NCBI GenBank assembly: GCA_017420625.1 | Contig: JAFOIR010000422.1 | Location: 1-15,306 of the forward strand | Reading direction: 5' to 3' | DNA: 15,306 nt | From: Bacillota bacterium | Lineage (GTDB): Bacteria; Bacillota_A; Clostridia; Lachnospirales; Bianqueaceae | Part shown: positions 1 to 6,412 of the stretch, piece after piece | Position numbering within the stretch: the stretch's first letter is position 1 | Layout of the letters: every line of letters starts with the position of its first letter | Notes under the pieces: generated by a model | Database searches by the model: none | What the model was told of the DNA's origin: nothing | What the model saw: the letters and a program-made list of their open reading frames with translations, nothing else | Position numbers and translations under genes: made by a program

Positions 1-168
1 GAATACGGCGGACAGGTCTCCGGAGAACATGGTATCGGCTATGCGAAACGTCCGTACCTCGCTGAACTCCTCGGTGAACGCCAGATCAGTCTGATGGCCG
101 GCATCAAAGACGCCTTTGATCCGAAGCATCTGCTGAATCCGGATAAAATTTTCAAAATGAATCGATAG
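1..168 (+). CDS. FAD-linked oxidase (glycolate oxidase/D-lactate dehydrogenase GlcD type), C-terminal fragment
   Basis: The gene enters from the left edge and only its last 55 residues are present, ending at a TAG at 166-168. The tail carries the C-terminal signature of the GlcD/D-2-hydroxyacid dehydrogenase family: [11 protein letters not shown] (residues 7-17 of the fragment), then a helix, then [17 protein letters not shown]. In this family (FAD_binding_4 plus FAD-oxidase C-terminal domain) the SGEHGIG stretch lies next to the flavin and substrate, and the FDP..LNPGK stretch closes the C-terminal domain. The enzymes oxidise glycolate, D-lactate or related 2-hydroxyacids, often with electron-transfer flavoprotein. 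The substrate cannot be told from this fragment. A hairpin follows 10 bases downstream. The gene converges on the minus-strand cassette beginning at 527. Confidence 0.88.
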   Translation, partial: EYGGQVSGEHGIGYAKRPYLAELLGERQISLMAGIKDAFDPKHLLNPDKIFKMNR

Positions 169-178
169 AATTTATTGG

Positions 179-213
179 CAGATGCCCGGGGTATTTATTT
201 CCCCGAGCATCTG
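179..213 (+). terminator. Probable terminator hairpin after the FAD-linked oxidase
   Basis: The 13-base arms CAGATGCCCGGGG (179-191) and CCCCGAGCATCTG (201-213) pair with one mismatch around a 9-base AT-rich loop. It lies 10 bases past the stop codon. The following TGTTTCCC is a poor U-tract, so termination may be incomplete. A second terminator lies at 445-505. Confidence 0.55.
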
Positions 214-264
214 TTTCCCAAGGCTTTGGAAGCGATGGACTGTGAATTGCGAATATCGTGACTT

Positions 265-396
265 ATAATCCCTTTTCGAGCTTCAAATCAATGGAAAAAG
301 GGATTATCATTTTCATATAATGATTTTTGATTCCTTTTTTCAATCAAAAATCAGAAAATAAGGGATTAAAAGTGCATATATGAAAAATCAATACCC
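265..396. repeat. Nested inverted repeats in an AT-rich spacer
   Basis: Positions 169-526 contain no gene. Besides the terminators they hold three inverted-repeat pairs. ATAATCCCTTTT (265-276) pairs perfectly with AAAAGGGATTAT (296-307). TGATTTTTGATT (321-332) pairs perfectly with AATCAAAAATCA (342-353). The stretch 300-322 is imperfectly complementary to 375-396, enclosing the second pair. A further GGGATTA at 362-368 could compete for TAATCCC at 266-272. There is no open frame or clear promoter. The function is unknown; it could be a relic of a small mobile element or a structured untranslated RNA. Confidence 0.6.
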
Positions 397-444
397 TTCG
401 CGGCCATAGATATTGTTTTGCGTCCTATTAATGATGACACAAAG

Positions 445-505
445 AAAAGACCTTGAAGACTGTATATTCGCAGATTTTTCTGCTTACAGCTCAAGGTCTT
501 TTTTT
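445..505. terminator. Bidirectional Rho-independent terminator
   Basis: The outer arms AAAAGACCTTGA (445-456) and TCAAGGTCTTTT (491-502) are perfect complements. Inner helices CTGTA/TACAG (460-464 with 485-489) and GCAGA/TCTGC (470-474 with 479-483) extend the structure. On the plus strand a run of seven T follows from 499. On the minus strand the stem ends in TCTTTTCTTTG. It sits between two convergent units, 22 bases past the stop of the minus-strand gene ending at 527, and can end both transcripts. Confidence 0.85.
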
Positions 506-526
506 ACGGAGTTATTCGGTTGCCTT

Positions 527-1003
527 TTATGATTCTTTCACCTCTTTGCCCGTCATATGTTCGATCGTCATTTCGAGCACAGCGGCGCGGCTCATGGCAT
601 GGGCGATCTCATCTTCCAGTTCTTCCTGAGTGGGGATATACTTCTTCCCGAGTGCACGAAGCTTCTCTTCCAGAAGTACCGGATCGGTCACTTCACGGAT
701 CCTGCCGAATACGATGACGCTAGTGATATGCCAAGGCCATTCGCCGGGGATCTGGTAGCCTTTATTGTATACACAGAGCGAAACTTTATCACAGCGGCGG
801 ATGGCATCGAGTTTATGGCCTTCCTTGGCACAATGGAAGTAGATCCTGCCGGTTTTTTCATCATAGTAATGATCGATCGGCACTCCATAGGGATATCCAT
901 CATCACCCAGGACCGAGAGAACACCCCTCGGTTCTTCTTTCAGGATCTTGATGCATTCCTCTTCCGGAATCTGCTGTTTGATTCTGCGCATCGGTCTGAA
1001 CAT
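527..1003 (-). CDS. Pyridoxamine 5'-phosphate oxidase-fold flavoprotein, Nim (5-nitroimidazole reductase)-like
   Basis: This is a 158-residue protein. The start at 1003 is chosen because AGGAGG lies 8 bases upstream; the frame stays open back to 1063 but without a ribosome binding site, and that extension would run into xylB. The N-terminus MFRPMRRIKQQIPEEEC (1-17), the strand GVLSVLGDDGYPYGVPIDHYY, and IYFHCAKEGHKLDAIRR followed by KVSLCVY match the Nim-type branch of the split-barrel FMN-binding fold. The His in HCAKEGH is a position conserved in NimA-like proteins. Family members bind FMN or other cofactors in the cytoplasm; some reduce nitroimidazoles, but most housekeeping copies have no known substrate. 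It is the last gene of the cassette with Gfo/Idh and xylB, 52 bases after xylB, and ends just before the bidirectional terminator. Calling it a resistance gene would be over-interpretation. Confidence 0.85.
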   Translation of the reverse strand: MFRPMRRIKQQIPEEECIKILKEEPRGVLSVLGDDGYPYGVPIDHYYDEKTGRIYFHCAKEGHKLDAIRRCDKVSLCVYNKGYQIPGEWPWHITSVIVFGRIREVTDPVLLEEKLRALGKKYIPTQEELEDEIAHAMSRAAVLEMTIEHMTGKEVKES

Positions 1004-1055
1004 CGATGAATCCTCCTTTGTATTTTGAGAACCAGCCGAAAGTTTTTTCTGCCTC

Positions 1056-2513
1056 TCAGGCAAAGAATCCTTTGGTCATGGGATAGAGCGTTCTGAACTC
1101 AGCATAACGCTCGTTATACTTCTGAACCAGTTCGGGATCAGGCTCCGTCACATTCTTTTCTCGTACGATCGCGCTGCAGGCTTCTTCCAGTGAAGCGAAC
1201 TTTCCGCATCCGACCGCCGCCAGGATGGCGCCGCCAAGTGAAGGACCTTCGTCGTTTTCAACGGTATGGATCGGAATTCCAAGGATATTCGCCGCGATCT
1301 TACGCCAGAGCGGGCTCTTGGCTCCGCCTCCGCAGATGCTGGCACTCTTGATATCATTTCCAAGCGCTTTCGCGTTCTCGAAGCTGTCGCGAAGGCCAAA
1401 CATGACGCCTTCCAGCACAGCCTGTACCATGTCGGCACGGGTCGTATCCATGCTCATGCCAATAAACATCGCACGCACTTTAGGATCATTATGCGGAGAA
1501 CGCTCGCCCATGAGATAGGGCTGGAAGAAAACATGGTTCTCACCAAGCTGTCCGATCTCTTCCTGTGCTTTTGTATAATCCTTATCCCGAAGGATCTCAT
1601 CCATCCACCATTTATTGCAGGAGGCAGCGGAAAGCATACAGCCCATCAGATGATATTTTCCGTCCGCGTTGGCAAAGTTGTGAAGACTTGCTCCGTCACC
1701 GCGGCTGTAACTGTCGGCCGTGATAAAGATCGTTCCGGAAGTTCCGAGAGAAAGATTGCATTTTCCAAGTCCTACCGCACCGGTACCGATCGCAGCCGCT
1801 GCATTGTCACCTGCGCCGGCAACCACTTTCATCTCGCCGGGAAGACCGATCGTCTGCTTGATTTCCGGTTTGACGGAACCGACGACCTCGAAGCTCTCAT
1901 GAAGGTGCGGCATCATCTCTTCTGTGATGTGGCAGATCTCCAGCATGGGTTTGGACCAGCATTTGTTCTCGACATCCAGCAGCAGCATGCCGGAAGCGTC
2001 GGAGTAATCCGTAACATGGGCGCCAGTCAGTTTGTAGACCAGATAGTCTTTCGGCAGCATGATCTTGCGGATCTTCGCAAAATTCTCCGGCTCATGAGTA
2101 TAGAGCCACAGAAGTTTCGGAGCTGTAAAGCCTGCAAAGGCGATATTGCCGGTATAGTCAACCAGCTTCTCACGGCCGATTTCTTCGTTCATCCAGTTGG
2201 TTTCTTCGCCGGTTCGGCCATCATTCCAGAGGATCGCCGGGCGGATGACCTGATCATTTTCATCCAGGATCACAAGTCCGTGCATTTGTCCGCCAACACC
2301 GATACCGTCGATTCGGACATTTTCGATCCCGTCCGTCAGATCTTTAATGCCCTGGATGGATTCTTTCACCCAGTCATCCGGTTCCTGCTCCGACCAGCCG
2401 GACTGAGGAAAATACAGGGGATACTCACGGGAGACCGTGCGAAGGATCGCCCCTTCATCATTCATAAGCAGCAGCTTGACTGCGGAAGTACCGAGATCGA
2501 TTCCGATATACAT
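1056..2513 (-). CDS. xylB: Xylulokinase (FGGY family)
   Basis: This is a 485-residue cytoplasmic kinase that phosphorylates D-xylulose to xylulose 5-phosphate with ATP, feeding the pentose phosphate pathway. The N-terminal phosphate loop is MYIGIDLGTSAVK (1-13). GQMHG (75-79) and WNDGR (96-100) are substrate-side motifs of xylulokinases. GAGDNAAAAIG (233-243) contains the catalytic-base Asp236. NLSLGTSG (253-260) and the later ICGGGAKSPLWR form the ATP-binding second half. Length is typical of the family. The start at 2513 has AAGGAG about 10 bases upstream and begins exactly where family members begin. The frame is open upstream to an ATG at 2615 that also has a GAGGG nearby, but the extra 34 residues are lysine-rich and match nothing in the family. 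The oxidoreductase gene ends 119 bases upstream, and a Nim-like gene follows. Confidence 0.93.
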   Translation of the reverse strand: MYIGIDLGTSAVKLLLMNDEGAILRTVSREYPLYFPQSGWSEQEPDDWVKESIQGIKDLTDGIENVRIDGIGVGGQMHGLVILDENDQVIRPAILWNDGRTGEETNWMNEEIGREKLVDYTGNIAFAGFTAPKLLWLYTHEPENFAKIRKIMLPKDYLVYKLTGAHVTDYSDASGMLLLDVENKCWSKPMLEICHITEEMMPHLHESFEVVGSVKPEIKQTIGLPGEMKVVAGAGDNAAAAIGTGAVGLGKCNLSLGTSGTIFITADSYSRGDGASLHNFANADGKYHLMGCMLSAASCNKWWMDEILRDKDYTKAQEEIGQLGENHVFFQPYLMGERSPHNDPKVRAMFIGMSMDTTRADMVQAVLEGVMFGLRDSFENAKALGNDIKSASICGGGAKSPLWRKIAANILGIPIHTVENDEGPSLGGAILAAVGCGKFASLEEACSAIVREKNVTEPDPELVQKYNERYAEFRTLYPMTKGFFA

Positions 2514-2632
2514 ACCTTGTTTCTCCTTGTGTGCTGTTTCCGGATTGTTTGAGGAATACCTTTCCTGCCCCAGAATCTTTTCCGACAGTTTCTTCCCCAA
2601 TGCTTTATGTTTCATGGATTTCCCTCACTGCT

Positions 2633-3808
2633 TTATTTTCGGAGAGGGAATTTTCCCTCTGCCGCGATGTGCTTGTTCAGCTCTTCCATGTACTGATCTT
2701 CATCGACCGGCATATCAACCGTCTTTCCAAGCCAGGAAGAAAGCTGTGCACCGTTGGCCAGGCGAACGCCGTTGATGCCGTCGCTGCCAGGTGCCAGAAG
2801 AGGCGTTCCATCCAGGATATGGGCTGCGAAATTCTGCATAACGCCGCAGTGCTGCGGGCCCTCACCGGGAGCGCCTTCGATGACCTCTGTACGGATTCCG
2901 TCACCGCCTGCTGCATTGCCGCGGGTCAGCTGAGCTGCCTGTTCCATGGTAATGTTGGCATTCAGATAATCTTCATCATGCGGGAAATATAGAACCGTTG
3001 CCTGATTGTTCTCGATCACGATCTTTCCCTTGGAAAGGTCGATCTCAAAGCGGTTGGTGCCGGCAAAGTCATGGGTACTGGTGATAAAGACACCCGTCGA
3101 CCCATTTGCATACTCGGTGAGGATCGTAACATCATTTTCCGTAACGATATCACGATGCGCTCCGTTGATGCATTTGGCTGTCATTTTGGTGGGGAATCCG
3201 CAGATCCACTGCCAAAGATCCAGCTGATGCGGTGCCTGATTGACCAGAACGCCGCCGCCTTCACCGCCCCAGGTTGCACGCCATGCACTGGAGCGATAAT
3301 AGCTGTCCGGACGCCACCAGCTGTTGACGATCCAGTTCGAGCGGCGGATCTCGCCAAGTTCTCCGGACTGAATCAGCTCACGAACCTTGATATAAAGCGG
3401 GTTGGTCCGCTGATTGAACATGATCCCGAAAGTCAGTTCCGGATGTTTCGCAGCGACTTCATTCATTTCACGGACATTCTTGGCGGCAACAGACGCAGGT
3501 TTCTCGACCAGCACATGGATCCCGTGTTCCAGCGAGTAGATCGCGATCTCCGGATGCAGATAATGAGGAACCGTCGTCACGACTGCATCGACCAGACCGG
3601 ATGCGATCATCTCTTTCCAGTCCTCAAAAAACGGAAGCTGGGGATACTTTTCCTGATACATGGCTTTCATGTTTGGATCAATGTCACAAACTGCACCGAT
3701 GACCATGTTGTCCGGCTGATAGGGAGATTTCGTTTCTCCTGTCAGAATCCGTGTATAGTATTTTCCCTGATTTCCAAGGCCGATAATGCCCAAACGAACT
3801 TTATCCAT
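2633..3808 (-). CDS. Gfo/Idh/MocA family NAD(P)-dependent oxidoreductase
   Basis: This is a 391-residue protein starting at 3808, with AGGAGG five bases before the ATG. The N-terminal Rossmann fold has GLGNQG at 10-15 and an acidic CDIDP at the end of strand 2 (41-45), which favours NAD. VEKPASV (101-107) carries the EKP lysine conserved in the family, and QAPHQLDLWQW (191-201) contains the H-x-x-D pair of the active site. The C-terminal part forms the usual open beta-sheet domain. Such enzymes oxidise or reduce a hydroxyl of sugars, inositols or sugar acids. Being first in an operon with xylulokinase suggests a sugar-alcohol or sugar substrate whose product can be a ketose. The exact substrate cannot be read from the sequence. 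The aromatic SWWRPDSYYRSSAW stretch (163-176) probably lines the sugar pocket (inference). Confidence 0.9.
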   Translation of the reverse strand: MDKVRLGIIGLGNQGKYYTRILTGETKSPYQPDNMVIGAVCDIDPNMKAMYQEKYPQLPFFEDWKEMIASGLVDAVVTTVPHYLHPEIAIYSLEHGIHVLVEKPASVAAKNVREMNEVAAKHPELTFGIMFNQRTNPLYIKVRELIQSGELGEIRRSNWIVNSWWRPDSYYRSSAWRATWGGEGGGVLVNQAPHQLDLWQWICGFPTKMTAKCINGAHRDIVTENDVTILTEYANGSTGVFITSTHDFAGTNRFEIDLSKGKIVIENNQATVLYFPHDEDYLNANITMEQAAQLTRGNAAGGDGIRTEVIEGAPGEGPQHCGVMQNFAAHILDGTPLLAPGSDGINGVRLANGAQLSSWLGKTVDMPVDEDQYMEELNKHIAAEGKFPLRK

Positions 3809-3868
3809 GATGTCCTCCTTTTATTTCACGCATGATAAGTGGCGGGATTAAGGTTGTACTCAATGTTC

Positions 3869-3903
3869 ATCGTATCATAATTTACCGTCGATGACAATGA
3901 CAA
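3869..3903 (-). promoter_or_regulatory. Probable promoter of the Gfo/Idh-xylB-Nim cassette
   Basis: On the minus strand two tandem TTGTCA boxes (3903-3898 and 3897-3892) can serve as -35. The first pairs with TATGAT (3879-3874) at 18 bases, the second with TACGAT (3874-3869) at 17 bases. Either gives a 5' leader of about 55-60 bases before the AGGAGG. The site is divergent from the DUF937 promoter. The tandem ATGACA repeat could also be a regulator site. Confidence 0.5.
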
Positions 3904-3921
3904 TCACTTTTTTCTTTTCGG

Positions 3922-3950
3922 TTGTTTTTCTTTGATCGGAATGGTAAAAT
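3922..3950 (+). promoter_or_regulatory. Probable promoter of the DUF937 gene
   Basis: TAAAAT (3945-3950, five of six to consensus) is preceded at exactly 17 bases by TTGTTT (3922-3927, weak -35). A T-rich tract lies just upstream. It would give a leader of roughly 25 bases containing the AGGAG at 3970. Confidence 0.45.
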
Positions 3951-3981
3951 AAGGCCAAATCTTTCGAACAGGAGAATGAAA

Positions 3982-4536
3982 ATGAGCAGTTTACTTGATT
4001 CTATACTTGGTTCCATGACAGAAGATGCTTCTCTTTCCGCACTGTCCGGCAAAACCGGTGCTTCCAAAGATCAGCTTTCTTCCCTCCTTGGATCTGCCCT
4101 TCCTCAGCTGATGGGCAGCATGACAAACAATGCTTCCACCGAGGACGGCGCTATTTCCCTTGCCAACGCACTTTCCCAACATACTTCAACCGCTCCGGTC
4201 TCTCAGCAGATCGCCGAAGCCGATGAAGAGGATGGCGGCAAGATCATCGGCCATATCCTTGGCCTCAATCAGTCGAATGTCATTAATCAGCTTTCCGGTG
4301 AGACCGGTATGAATAACCAGGAAGTCAACTCTGTCCTTTCCAATATCGCACCGGCCCTTCTTTCCGGTGTCAGTGCAGCCACGAACGGCGGCAAGACCGG
4401 ACCGAAGTTTGATCTCTCCGATGGTTTTGACTATAAGGATATCGCAGCGATCACCGGCAAACTGCTGGGCAAAAAGAAGACTCCGCAGAATAACGGCCTG
4501 AATCTTCTGAATCTGCTCGGTCAGTTCATGAAATAA
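3982..4536 (+). CDS. DUF937 (YidB-like) domain protein
   Basis: This is a 184-residue acidic, Ser/Leu/Gly/Asn-rich protein with no signal peptide or membrane segment. I place the start at 3982 because AGGAG at 3970-3974 lies seven bases away; ATG 3976 is only one base from it. The pattern of short amphipathic helices with LSGKTG, LLGSALPQLMGSM and LLNLLGQFMK is that of DUF937 proteins, whose function is not established. There is an internal duplication: residues 18-47 (LSGKTGASKDQLSSLLG region) resemble 100-131 (LSGETGMNNQEVNSVLS region), joined by an acidic linker AEADEEDGG (78-86). It is monocistronic, with its own promoter and terminator, and divergent from the sugar cassette. The assignment rests on composition and repeat pattern, so it is somewhat less sure than the enzymes. 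Confidence 0.75.
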   Translation: MSSLLDSILGSMTEDASLSALSGKTGASKDQLSSLLGSALPQLMGSMTNNASTEDGAISLANALSQHTSTAPVSQQIAEADEEDGGKIIGHILGLNQSNVINQLSGETGMNNQEVNSVLSNIAPALLSGVSAATNGGKTGPKFDLSDGFDYKDIAAITGKLLGKKKTPQNNGLNLLNLLGQFMK

Positions 4537-4588
4537 CTTTTAAAGTTGCGCGATCCGCGCATCAGCCGGGCTTAAATCAGCTTTTTCT

Positions 4589-4628
4589 GAATCCGCTCCA
4601 AGTCGTTGGGGCGGATTCTTTGTTTTTA
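4589..4628 (+). terminator. Rho-independent terminator of the DUF937 gene
   Basis: GAATCCGCTCC (4589-4599) pairs with GGGGCGGATTC (4608-4618) through eleven base pairs, including one G-T wobble, around an eight-base loop. TTTGTTTTT follows. It starts 53 bases after the stop codon. Confidence 0.85.
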
Positions 4629-4634
4629 CACATC

Positions 4635-4866
4635 GCCGCCCAGGTTTTTTTTGTTTTTCTGGGCGGCTCGTCAAGTCAATGGAATATCCTTTCCAATTCC
4701 TGGGCAGGCAAAGACTTTTGGCGCTTATCTTATCCAGGAAAATCACTGGATGAAAGGGTCACATGGGCGGGAAGATTTCCCTTAAGACAATCCTTCCCAA
4801 TCGCTGGATAAGATCACTCGTCTGGTTGATATCTTATCCAGAAATCGTAGGAAATCTTGGGCGGCA
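4635..4866. other. Structured gene-free region with competing inverted repeats
   Basis: Positions 4537-4999 hold no gene. Inside, the 11-mer ATCTTATCCAG occurs at 4727-4737 and 4831-4841 and in inverted form (CTGGATAAGAT) at 4804-4814. The middle copy can pair with either flank, but not both. ATCCAG (4732-4737) can also pair locally with CTGGAT (4746-4751). GCCGCCCAG (4635-4643) pairs with CTGGGCGGC (4659-4667) or, over eight bases, with TGGGCGGC (4858-4865). TGGGCRG recurs four times (4660, 4701, 4764, 4858). I see no promoter or open frame that fits. It could be a non-coding RNA or a small non-autonomous mobile element. The remainder (4867-4955) shows nothing recognisable. Confidence 0.5.
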
Positions 4867-4956
4867 GAACAGTTTCATAAGCTATATTCCCCAATGGAGT
4901 CCTGTGAGGGCTATTTACCGGACTTTTCACTATGAAACGTTCGTCGCCAGGCGCAT

Positions 4957-4992
4957 AAAAAATCGGAGGTGTATCATACTGCACCTCCGATT
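4957..4992 (-). terminator. Rho-independent terminator of the serine operon
   Basis: On the minus strand AATCGGAGGTG pairs perfectly with CACCTCCGATT (plus-strand 4982-4992 and 4961-4971) around a ten-base loop and runs into TTTTTT. It begins eight bases after the stop of the small cysteine-rich gene. This is the clearest terminator in the window. Confidence 0.93.
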
Positions 4993-4999
4993 CTGTATG

Positions 5000-5176
5000 T
5001 CAAAGCTGCTTGCGAACGACTTTGTATTCGTCGCCGTCGCGGTAGTAAGGACAGGCTTTGAAGCTGCCCTGCCGGATCTTGGAATAGTCATCCTCATCCA
5101 TCTGGCAGTCACAGACATATTCTTCGTAGTCTTCGTCGTAGACAAGGTACGCGCAGGTCTCACAAAGCACATCCAT
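5000..5176 (-). CDS. Small cysteine-rich protein, DUF6472-like
   Basis: This is a 58-residue protein, last gene of the serine operon. The ATG at 5176 lies three bases after the TAA of the DUF1015 gene; GGAGG inside the end of that gene is 12 bases upstream, which suggests translational coupling. The protein begins MDVLCETCAYLVYDEDYEEY, has cysteines at 5, 8, 22, 24 and 42 (CxxC, CxC, C), is very acidic in the middle, and ends CPYYRDGDEYKVVRKQL. The spacing and the FRDGDEYKVV-like ending match the small DUF6472 proteins of Clostridia as I remember them. The cysteines suggest a zinc or iron-sulfur site (inference). No function is known. Coding is supported by the spacing, the terminator placed just after it and the conserved-looking cysteine pattern. 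Confidence 0.82.
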   Translation of the reverse strand: MDVLCETCAYLVYDEDYEEYVCDCQMDEDDYSKIRQGSFKACPYYRDGDEYKVVRKQL

Positions 5177-5179
5177 GGC

Positions 5180-6400
5180 TTACCGAAGCCTCCGGCATTC
5201 CAGATAGTAGCGCTTTTCCCTGGCTTCGCCAAGAGAAAAGCTCTTGCGCACAAAGGTACCGTTCTGAAGGACAGTCCGGAAGAAAGATCCGCGCTCAAAA
5301 CGGTCGAAGACGATCGGAAGATTTCCGCTCTTCTCTCCCAGCGCCAGACATTCCTCGCGGCCATGGATATATTCCAGCTCCGCCGAGGGATGCGTCTTCT
5401 GATATTCCGAAAGCCACGCATCGATCCTCGGCTGAAGATCCTGCAGGTCAAGCTGTGCATCATCCAGACGAAGCTCTTTCCGGATATCGGGAATATCGGA
5501 TGGATCCAGGCCCATCAGCAGACGATGGATCGGATGGAAGGAAAGCCCTTCATCAAAAACACTGATCAGTTCCACCAGTGCATAGCGAAGTGCCGGATTC
5601 CCGGGATGAGCCTTCCAGGTTTCCTTGGCAGCCGCCAGAGAATGATTGCCGTCGCCGACAGCCATCAAAAAGCCATCTTCAGAGGCTGTGTAAAGCTTGG
5701 AAAGCACTTCTGCCACCGCTTCGATCTGCGGCGGCTGGTTCAGAAGATAGCCTTCGATATGGCCGCCGTCCTGCATGAGATCGAAATCGTACAGGCACTT
5801 TAGACCACCAGGTACTGCATCAGAACCGGCAGAACCAGTTCTCATCTCTTCCAGCAGTGCGCACAGCTGATTCTTCTCATCATCCAGCATGACCAGCACA
5901 TGCGGCATCTCCAAAGATGCCTTTTCCCGGATGCGGATCCGTTCGGGCAGACGCTCCTTGACGGTCGCTTCCGTTGCACGGATCAGATTGTGGTTGCCGG
6001 GGACATAATCATATTTCTCCAGATCGATCGCCGCGACCAGCCCGTGACGGATGAGCGGCGAGCCGTCCGCCTTCACGCCGACCGTACGCCGTACATAAAC
6101 GAGGCCCTCACCCACGCTTTGAAGCGTTCCGTCCGTAAGATACTGCTCCATGGACTGCTCGATCTGCGGCTCCATCTCGTCTTTCCGATTAAGCCACGCT
6201 TCCGGCAGCATCAGATGCAGGCTGGAGGGAGCATCACCAACGATCTTCTTCGTCTGTTCCCAGTAGTCCGGCTCCGCGGAATGCTGATCACAGGCGATGA
6301 CTGCAAATTTGGCGGGATCTATGCCCGCAGCCGGCAGCAGAATATTCGGGACAGCAATTCCCAAAGATGCCAGTTTCCCGGCAAGTTCTTGCTTATTCAT
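5180..6400 (-). CDS. DUF1015 (COG4198) family protein of the serine operon
   Basis: This is a 406-residue cytoplasmic protein. Motifs typical of DUF1015 are CDQHSAEPDYW (37-47), IRATEATVKERLPERIRIR (140-158), a central GDGNHSLAAAK (249-259) and LISVFDEGLSFHPIHRLL (278-295). Other DUF1015 proteins carry DGHHR at the central position, a motif also seen in ParB/sulfiredoxin-fold serine kinases. The start is probably ATG 6400; a GTG at 6412 is possible and neither has a good adjacent ribosome binding site. The nearest GGAG is at 6448-6445, beyond a perfect 29-base palindrome. It follows serC and serA in one operon, an arrangement I recall from many Clostridia, so a role in serine or phosphoserine metabolism is likely but unproven. 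A role in partitioning, as some annotations imply, is not supported by context. Confidence 0.87.
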   Translation of the reverse strand: MNKQELAGKLASLGIAVPNILLPAAGIDPAKFAVIACDQHSAEPDYWEQTKKIVGDAPSSLHLMLPEAWLNRKDEMEPQIEQSMEQYLTDGTLQSVGEGLVYVRRTVGVKADGSPLIRHGLVAAIDLEKYDYVPGNHNLIRATEATVKERLPERIRIREKASLEMPHVLVMLDDEKNQLCALLEEMRTGSAGSDAVPGGLKCLYDFDLMQDGGHIEGYLLNQPPQIEAVAEVLSKLYTASEDGFLMAVGDGNHSLAAAKETWKAHPGNPALRYALVELISVFDEGLSFHPIHRLLMGLDPSDIPDIRKELRLDDAQLDLQDLQPRIDAWLSEYQKTHPSAELEYIHGREECLALGEKSGNLPIVFDRFERGSFFRTVLQNGTFVRKSFSLGEAREKRYYLECRRLR

Positions 6401-6412
6401 GACACTTAACAC

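Noticed and set aside
316..321. Perfect TATAAT in the left spacer
   Set aside because: No -35 box at a suitable distance (GGAAAA at 17 bases) and no gene downstream on the plus strand before the terminator.
527..1003. Calling the Nim-like gene a nitroimidazole resistance determinant
   Set aside because: Only family-level similarity is visible. Most such proteins in Clostridia are not linked to resistance, and no mobile element is nearby.
1266..2552. Long plus-strand open frame of 428 codons
   Set aside because: It lies antisense to xylB, whose motifs are all intact. It has no ribosome binding site or family-like sequence and arises from codon bias of the real gene.
2514..2615. In-frame 34-residue extension of XylB with a GAGGG near its ATG
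   Set aside because: FGGY kinases start directly at the IGIDLGTS loop, and 2513 has its own AAGGAG. A short leader peptide cannot be fully excluded.
4540..4746. Minus-strand open frame of 68 codons in the gene-free region
   Set aside because: It runs through two hairpins including the DUF937 terminator, has no ribosome binding site, and resembles no protein.
4763..5803. Plus-strand open frame of 346 codons
   Set aside because: It crosses the serine-operon terminator and is antisense to the DUF6472-like and DUF1015 genes, with no recognisable domain.
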